From Tetragonia tetragonoides (lineage: Eukaryota > Streptophyta > Magnoliopsida > Caryophyllales > Aizoaceae), in contig CM076139.1 of assembly GCA_038025085.1 (NCBI GenBank), positions 53,982,807 through 54,046,806 on the forward strand: a stretch of 64,000 bases of DNA, given 5' to 3'. Every line of letters begins with the position of its first letter. The stretch's first letter is position 1. The position numbers were made by a program, and so were the translations under genes. Under the pieces are notes generated by a model that did no database searches, had not been told where the DNA came from, and saw only the letters and a program-made list of their open reading frames with translations. Shown one piece after another: positions 60,141 to 64,000 of the stretch.

Positions 60141-60236
60141 GCAGTTTGTTTTATTTTTCGAAAAAGAAACGCGTGTCGCGCGTGCGATCAAATAACCCGC
60201 CCTATACAATAATACGGCCTACCATAAGCCTTGTTA

Positions 60237-60316
60237 TGTTTTTGATTTTGGTCCAAATTTTGTTTATATATAGATTTTGTTCAGGACTTTGGATTCGATT
60301 TATTATCTTTATTGCA
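60237..60316 (+). repeat. ~80-bp direct repeat at right edge of MULE (partner 51379-51462)
   Basis: Same orientation as the left copy and nearly identical. It is followed by unrelated DNA (60317-60800) before the A'-B'-C' duplication blocks. Confidence 0.9.
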
Positions 60317-60806
60317 TTTGGTGAGACGAAGAAATCCTGTGAGAGTTATCCAGCTTTTGGATTTTTTTTTAGTTTCTGTGGTCAAACTTATCTTCGCTAT
60401 AATTTAGTAATATGATAAATTGCTATCGTCAATTTGGTGAAATGAATTCCTGTGAGAACAGAGCCGTGTCAAATTAGGGTTTAATATCTGTGTCGAAAAG
60501 GTACTAGTCAATTTGGGATCACTTAGCTTCTTATTTTTTGGCTCTGTAATATAATGGGCTAAATCAAAATAGCATGCACTTCTTATTTATTGTGAAATTG
60601 TCGATGATTATTGTTCTTTGGATCAAGGGCGAAGCGAAAATAATCTTTCTTTTCTCACAGGAATAAGACCGCATATAATTAATGCCCCTCAACCTAGGCG
60701 AGAGCTTCTTTGGAAGCATTGGGGCAATGTTGATAATGTAACGTTGATCTGATATCTTCAAATTTTATTTAACATGTAAACCGGTGGAATAAGTAGTACT
60801 ATCTCT

Positions 60807-61660
60807 CACTTTTTCAAGCGCACACAGTAGGACTGTATGTTGCATCCATTCTTCAAAATAAATATCTTTTTGGGAATTATCATTAAAAAGTCAAAAGAAA
60901 AAAAAAATATTTATATCAATATAACTTTTTGAGTAGACAAGGAAGCAAATTCAACGGGATCATAATGTTGTAAACGAAACTCCCCCAAAACCCGGTTGAA
61001 TCCGAGCCCATTTTGTTCTTACCTTATCTCCTTCTAATTGGAAATCTAATATCCGTGTGATCGAATATGATTTCTTATTAGTTCGTAGAATACAACATTG
61101 GTGTCCTTGAAGGCTTGAACTATATGATTATTGGTGTGTAAAGTAAAGTTGGTAAGTTGTTTCATCATGTGATATCTGTAATTGGAAGTCGATGTTGGTT
61201 TAGGGACAACTAATTTTACACCTTGACTAATGACTAAAACATGTGTTTAACTTAAATTTGTAAAATACAAGTCTTAAAGTAATTAGCATAGGGGTTAAAA
61301 TTGAGATCTTAGGTTTATTAGGTCTCTGATTCGAATTTTCTTCCCCATTGTATGTAAAATTATTGTAGTGACTTCTATGCCTCCTTTAAAACCAAAAAAA
61401 GTTATGGAGCAATTCATAGCTAAGACTTATGTTACAAGTTTGAGTCTTCTCTCCTAGGGAAGATAATGGATCATGGGAAGGAAAAATATTTAAACCCATT
61501 TGGCAATTTCTCCACACCCTCATGAGAGTCATGACCTCTCAATTTAAAGAAAGAGAATTCCTCTTTTTATTATGAAAAAACTCACAAATAATGATAAATT
61601 TGTATTCCCTTCTTCCCCTAGCTTCTCCAACTTTCAAACGAAGTTGCTTTTATAATTTTG
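60807..61660. repeat. Right copy of the 48.7-50.3 kb duplication
   Basis: Blocks A', B' and C' in the same order and orientation as the left copy, without the GGCCCGA element and without the LTR-like stretch. No coding exon accompanies it. Confidence 0.85.
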
Positions 61661-61853
61661 TTAAATCTTATGATTTCTCACTTTTTTATTTTGAATTTTT
61701 TTTTTTGTACATAAATAACCCACCAAGGCACCAACCATATCATAAATCAATATATAACAATTGAAAAGTTCATACTATTCCCCCTCCCTTGTTGTAGGTC
61801 ACACATAGTGGCGCTGCACCTCCTGTAAACCAAAAGTCACATAGGAAAAGAAA

Positions 61854-62255
61854 TGGTGTATTGCTCCTTGACTTAAGCAGTCGTAGATCACTCCTAATTC
61901 CTGCCGATACGCAGCAGTTCTACTGTTCTGGTGATTGTAATCATTATGCTTTTGCAAGAGTAGCAGTTGAGGATAAACACTGCAGATCAGAACAGAGCAG
62001 CAATCTATGAGCCTCAACATGACAAACTGGCATGAGGAAATGAGGATTCGAACCCATGACCTTGCCTTACCAAACCACTTGGGAGTAAGCTTGGAACCAC
62101 TAGACCACCACCCTTGTTGGTGTATTGCTCCTTGACTTAACCAATCGTAGATCACTCCTAATTCCTGCCGATAAGCAGCAGTTCTGCTTTTCTGGTGACT
62201 AATCACTAATCAGTATGCTTTTGCAATCTATGAGCCTCAACATGACAAACAGGCA
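61854..62255. repeat. Direct repeat pair (61854-62032, 62118-62255) around a SINE
   Basis: TGGTGTATTGCTCCTTGACT through GCAGCAGTTCT and CTTTTGCA appears twice, as does CAATCTATGAGCCTCAACAT. The second copy lacks about 45 bases of the first. The stretch between the copies is the SINE at 62033-62117. Confidence 0.85.
62033..62117 (-). mobile_element. tRNA-derived SINE fragment with A and B boxes
   Basis: On the minus strand TGGTCTAGTGGTT (62107-62095) fits a pol III A box and GGTTCGAATCC (62054-62044) is a perfect B box, about 40 bases apart. No cloverleaf forms and no 3' tail is visible, so it is a SINE head rather than a tRNA gene. Confidence 0.7.
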
Positions 62256-62761
62256 CCTTTTGCCAATAAATATAAGCAAAATGCAACTATACAATAAGAC
62301 CCCAATCCTCGTGGGTCGCTTCAGTAAGCCATTATGCGAGCGTTGCTGAACCTCGTATAGATGTTCCTAGCAAGGAAATCGCCATTGCAGATAAGAACTT
62401 TCGAAGAATATGCAATGCAAGAGGAAGTAGTAAGAGTAGAATCTATCACTAACAATATGTCAAACATTTATCACATTTATTGTTTGATAACACATCAGGG
62501 CACCAAAATCCTGCTGTTATAACTACTTGATACAGATTACAGACAGATGTTCCAACTTATCTATGAAAAAAATCCCTACAAAGTAGTGTAAAGTAGTGAT
62601 GTTCCAACTTCTAAGTTCTAACACCCAAAAACACAATTACTAAATTATGAAACAGCTTCTAGTTAAGATTAGTTTGCCTGACCAACAAACTTCACCACAT
62701 TTACCATTGCATCTTGGCTTTACAGACAAACATAGAAGAGGATGATGAGAACCTATTGCCC

Positions 62762-62844
62762 TTAAAGGAAACTGTCCTTTACATCTGCGGTGCTGTCAGA
62801 CGAACCATCAGCTGTCTTCATGCTGGAGCTGAGAACATCCAAGC
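62762..62844 (-). CDS. Probable last exon of a gene continuing beyond the right edge
   Basis: After a clear acceptor (TGGTGCTCCTGGCAG) a frame of 26 codons (LDVLSSSMKTADGSSDSTADV, ending DSFL) runs to TAA. Ser/Asp-rich and polar, like a disordered C-terminus. No upstream exon is convincing between 62.9 and 64.0 kb. Family not recognised. Confidence 0.4.
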
Positions 62845-63694
62845 CTGCCAGGAGCACCAAAAAAAGGCAAATTGAGGAATGAAAATAGACTGTTATTAGA
62901 ATACTGCTCCCTCCTTCCAGAATTTATTTTTTTTTAAATAGTCTCCTTCCAGAAATAATAGTCACCTTGATAATGCAATGTAAACTCGCAATGTGACTAC
63001 TAATTTCGAACGGAGGGTATGTAATTTAAGAAATATAAAAGAAAGATGTTTACTTTTAAGGACGGGGGTTCACAAAGGCACTACATTGGTAAGGAAATTA
63101 TGAACCCACAACAATTATGTATTCACAAAGGTAAGCTCAGCTGGTAAGCTCTCAGCGTAGAACATGTAAACCTTTTACTCCCAGCATAAAAAGTGCTTGC
63201 GTAATTTCTCCATTACCAAAAGGTTTCTCTCCCCCCACCCCCTGCGATTCTTTCAAGCAAGAATTCAACAGTATATATTTAGAATCTATTTCTCAAAAAT
63301 CTTTTTACAGCATAATCCTAGAATAGAGAGAAATTAGATGTTATCAATAGAATATTTGCAAAAATATAAACCCCAGCCCCTCAGGACTTGACAATGCCAT
63401 GGATTTCTTTTTAGCACAAGGTGAACCTTAACAATAACCATCAAAACAAAACATAAAAAAATGTCTCACTTAAGGTGACTTACAAATTATTAGACCGCAA
63501 TCATTTCTCCTATGTCAAAGACAAAACTCTTAATCCCATAACCAGTTCATCTAAAGACGCATGTCAACAAAAAGGATGCAATACCTTGACTAACATGTCA
63601 TATACAAGAAAGGAAGACAAGTGACACTAACAAGACAAAAAAGGATTCTAACAAAAAGGCAGGAGTGCGAGTGCGCGACTATTGGACAGGTGGG

Positions 63695-63737
63695 CCTACC
63701 TACCTCCCTCCCTCCCTCCCTCCACTCCCTCCCTCAG
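63695..63737. repeat. (CTCC)n microsatellite
   Basis: CTAC units change into CTCC units and continue, with one interruption, to 63737. It is followed by GGCGCTGGGACATG repeats to about 63810. Confidence 0.85.
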
Positions 63738-64000
63738 CAGGCGCTGGGACATGTGATATGGGCGCTTGCCGGGCGCTGGGACATGGGTGTTGCGTTCATG
63801 GGACATGGGACATGATGCTAGGTGCTGCATCAAGGCGCTGGGGCTTCCGGGAGGCCCATATTATACAGCCCTCGATTTTTGGCTTCACGTGCCCAGGTAT
63901 CATTTTTTCCCAAATTTCTCCGGGGGGACTATCATGACCCAAGAGGACCCTAAGTGCCCCAAGAGGGTATCCAGATCCCCAAAATTCAATATCACTCATG

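Larger units (their letters stand above)
51463..60236. mobile_element. Mutator-like element with FAR1-type transposase and Ulp1-like gene
   Basis: An 8.8-kb unit with a transposase gene on the plus strand (left half) and a C48 protease-like gene on the minus strand (right half), converging near 54.8-55.9 kb. Imperfect inverted ends: GGCCG followed by TTGTAATAGGGCGG at 51479-51510 and, inverted, GGCCG followed by TTGTATAGGGCGG at 60190-60221. This arrangement resembles the KAONASHI class of Ulp1-carrying MULEs. A normal 9-11-bp target duplication was not found; instead ~80-bp direct repeats lie outside the ends. Both genes are damaged, so the copy is non-autonomous now. Confidence 0.75.

Noticed and set aside
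60044..60415. 123-codon frame with Arg-Glu and Asp runs
   Set aside because: Produced by the GA/TGA microsatellite and overlaps the leader of the protease-like gene on the other strand.
63120..63200. GTAAGCTCAGCTGGTAAG as a tRNA or SINE A box
   Set aside because: No B box at the right distance and no cloverleaf; the resemblance is too short.
1..64000. CRISPR array, operons, prokaryotic mobile systems
   Set aside because: The window is plant nuclear DNA; the regular arrays found have no spacers of constant length with unique content, and no cas-like genes.

Overview
This is plant nuclear DNA, read from small exons with GT/AG introns, chloroplast-targeted and endomembrane genes, L1-type LINEs, a FAR1-type Mutator-like element (MULE), MITEs and tRNA-derived SINEs. 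Motifs such as TGAGACGGTCTC and the general repeat flavour suggest a eudicot, perhaps Caryophyllales (beet/spinach group), but this is only an impression. No CRISPR array, operon or other prokaryotic feature is present.

Intact-looking genes, left to right: (1) a TM9SF/EMP70 endomembrane gene, 4062-7976 (+), 7 exons, 637 aa; (2) an APO-family organelle RNA-binding protein, 8940-12001 (-), 439 aa; (3) a second TM9SF paralogue, 28972-33993 (+), with the same intron positions but a mutated splice donor after exon 3; (4) an NRT1/PTR-family (NPF2-like) transporter, 37003-40701 (+), 590 aa; (5) a 118-aa single-TM protein, 41361-41717 (-); (6) an early-nodulin-like phytocyanin, 43288-44226 (+), 182 aa; (7) a chloroplast YbaB/EbfC-type protein (STIC2-like), 45256-48609 (-), 192 aa. 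The last exon of an unidentified gene lies at 62762-62844 (-) and the gene would continue past the right edge.

Between these are repeats. At 2611-3730 is a MULE-like element with ~440-bp inverted arms made partly of 33-bp repeats. At 12.95-14.98 kb is a 5'-truncated LINE with an RNase H domain. At 15.07-15.95 kb are two clean MITEs. From 16.1 to 22.0 kb (-) are decayed tandem copies of an unrecognised multi-TM gene. At 22990-27842 is a near-full-length but broken LINE with a 9-bp target-site duplication. From 51.46 to 60.24 kb is a degenerate MULE carrying a FAR1/MULE/SWIM transposase (+) and a divergent Ulp1 (C48) protease-like gene (-).

The most unusual signal is in that MULE. Its introns and intergenic DNA are filled with a motif resembling CTAACACTGCAT at a steady 21-bp period, in several separate blocks, and ~80-bp direct repeats sit immediately outside its ends. 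A further dispersed duplication copies the STIC2-side intergenic DNA (48.68-50.29 kb) to 60.81-61.66 kb. The genes are independent plant transcription units rather than a pathway; STIC2-like and APO proteins both act in organelles, and the two TM9SF genes are a dispersed duplicate pair.
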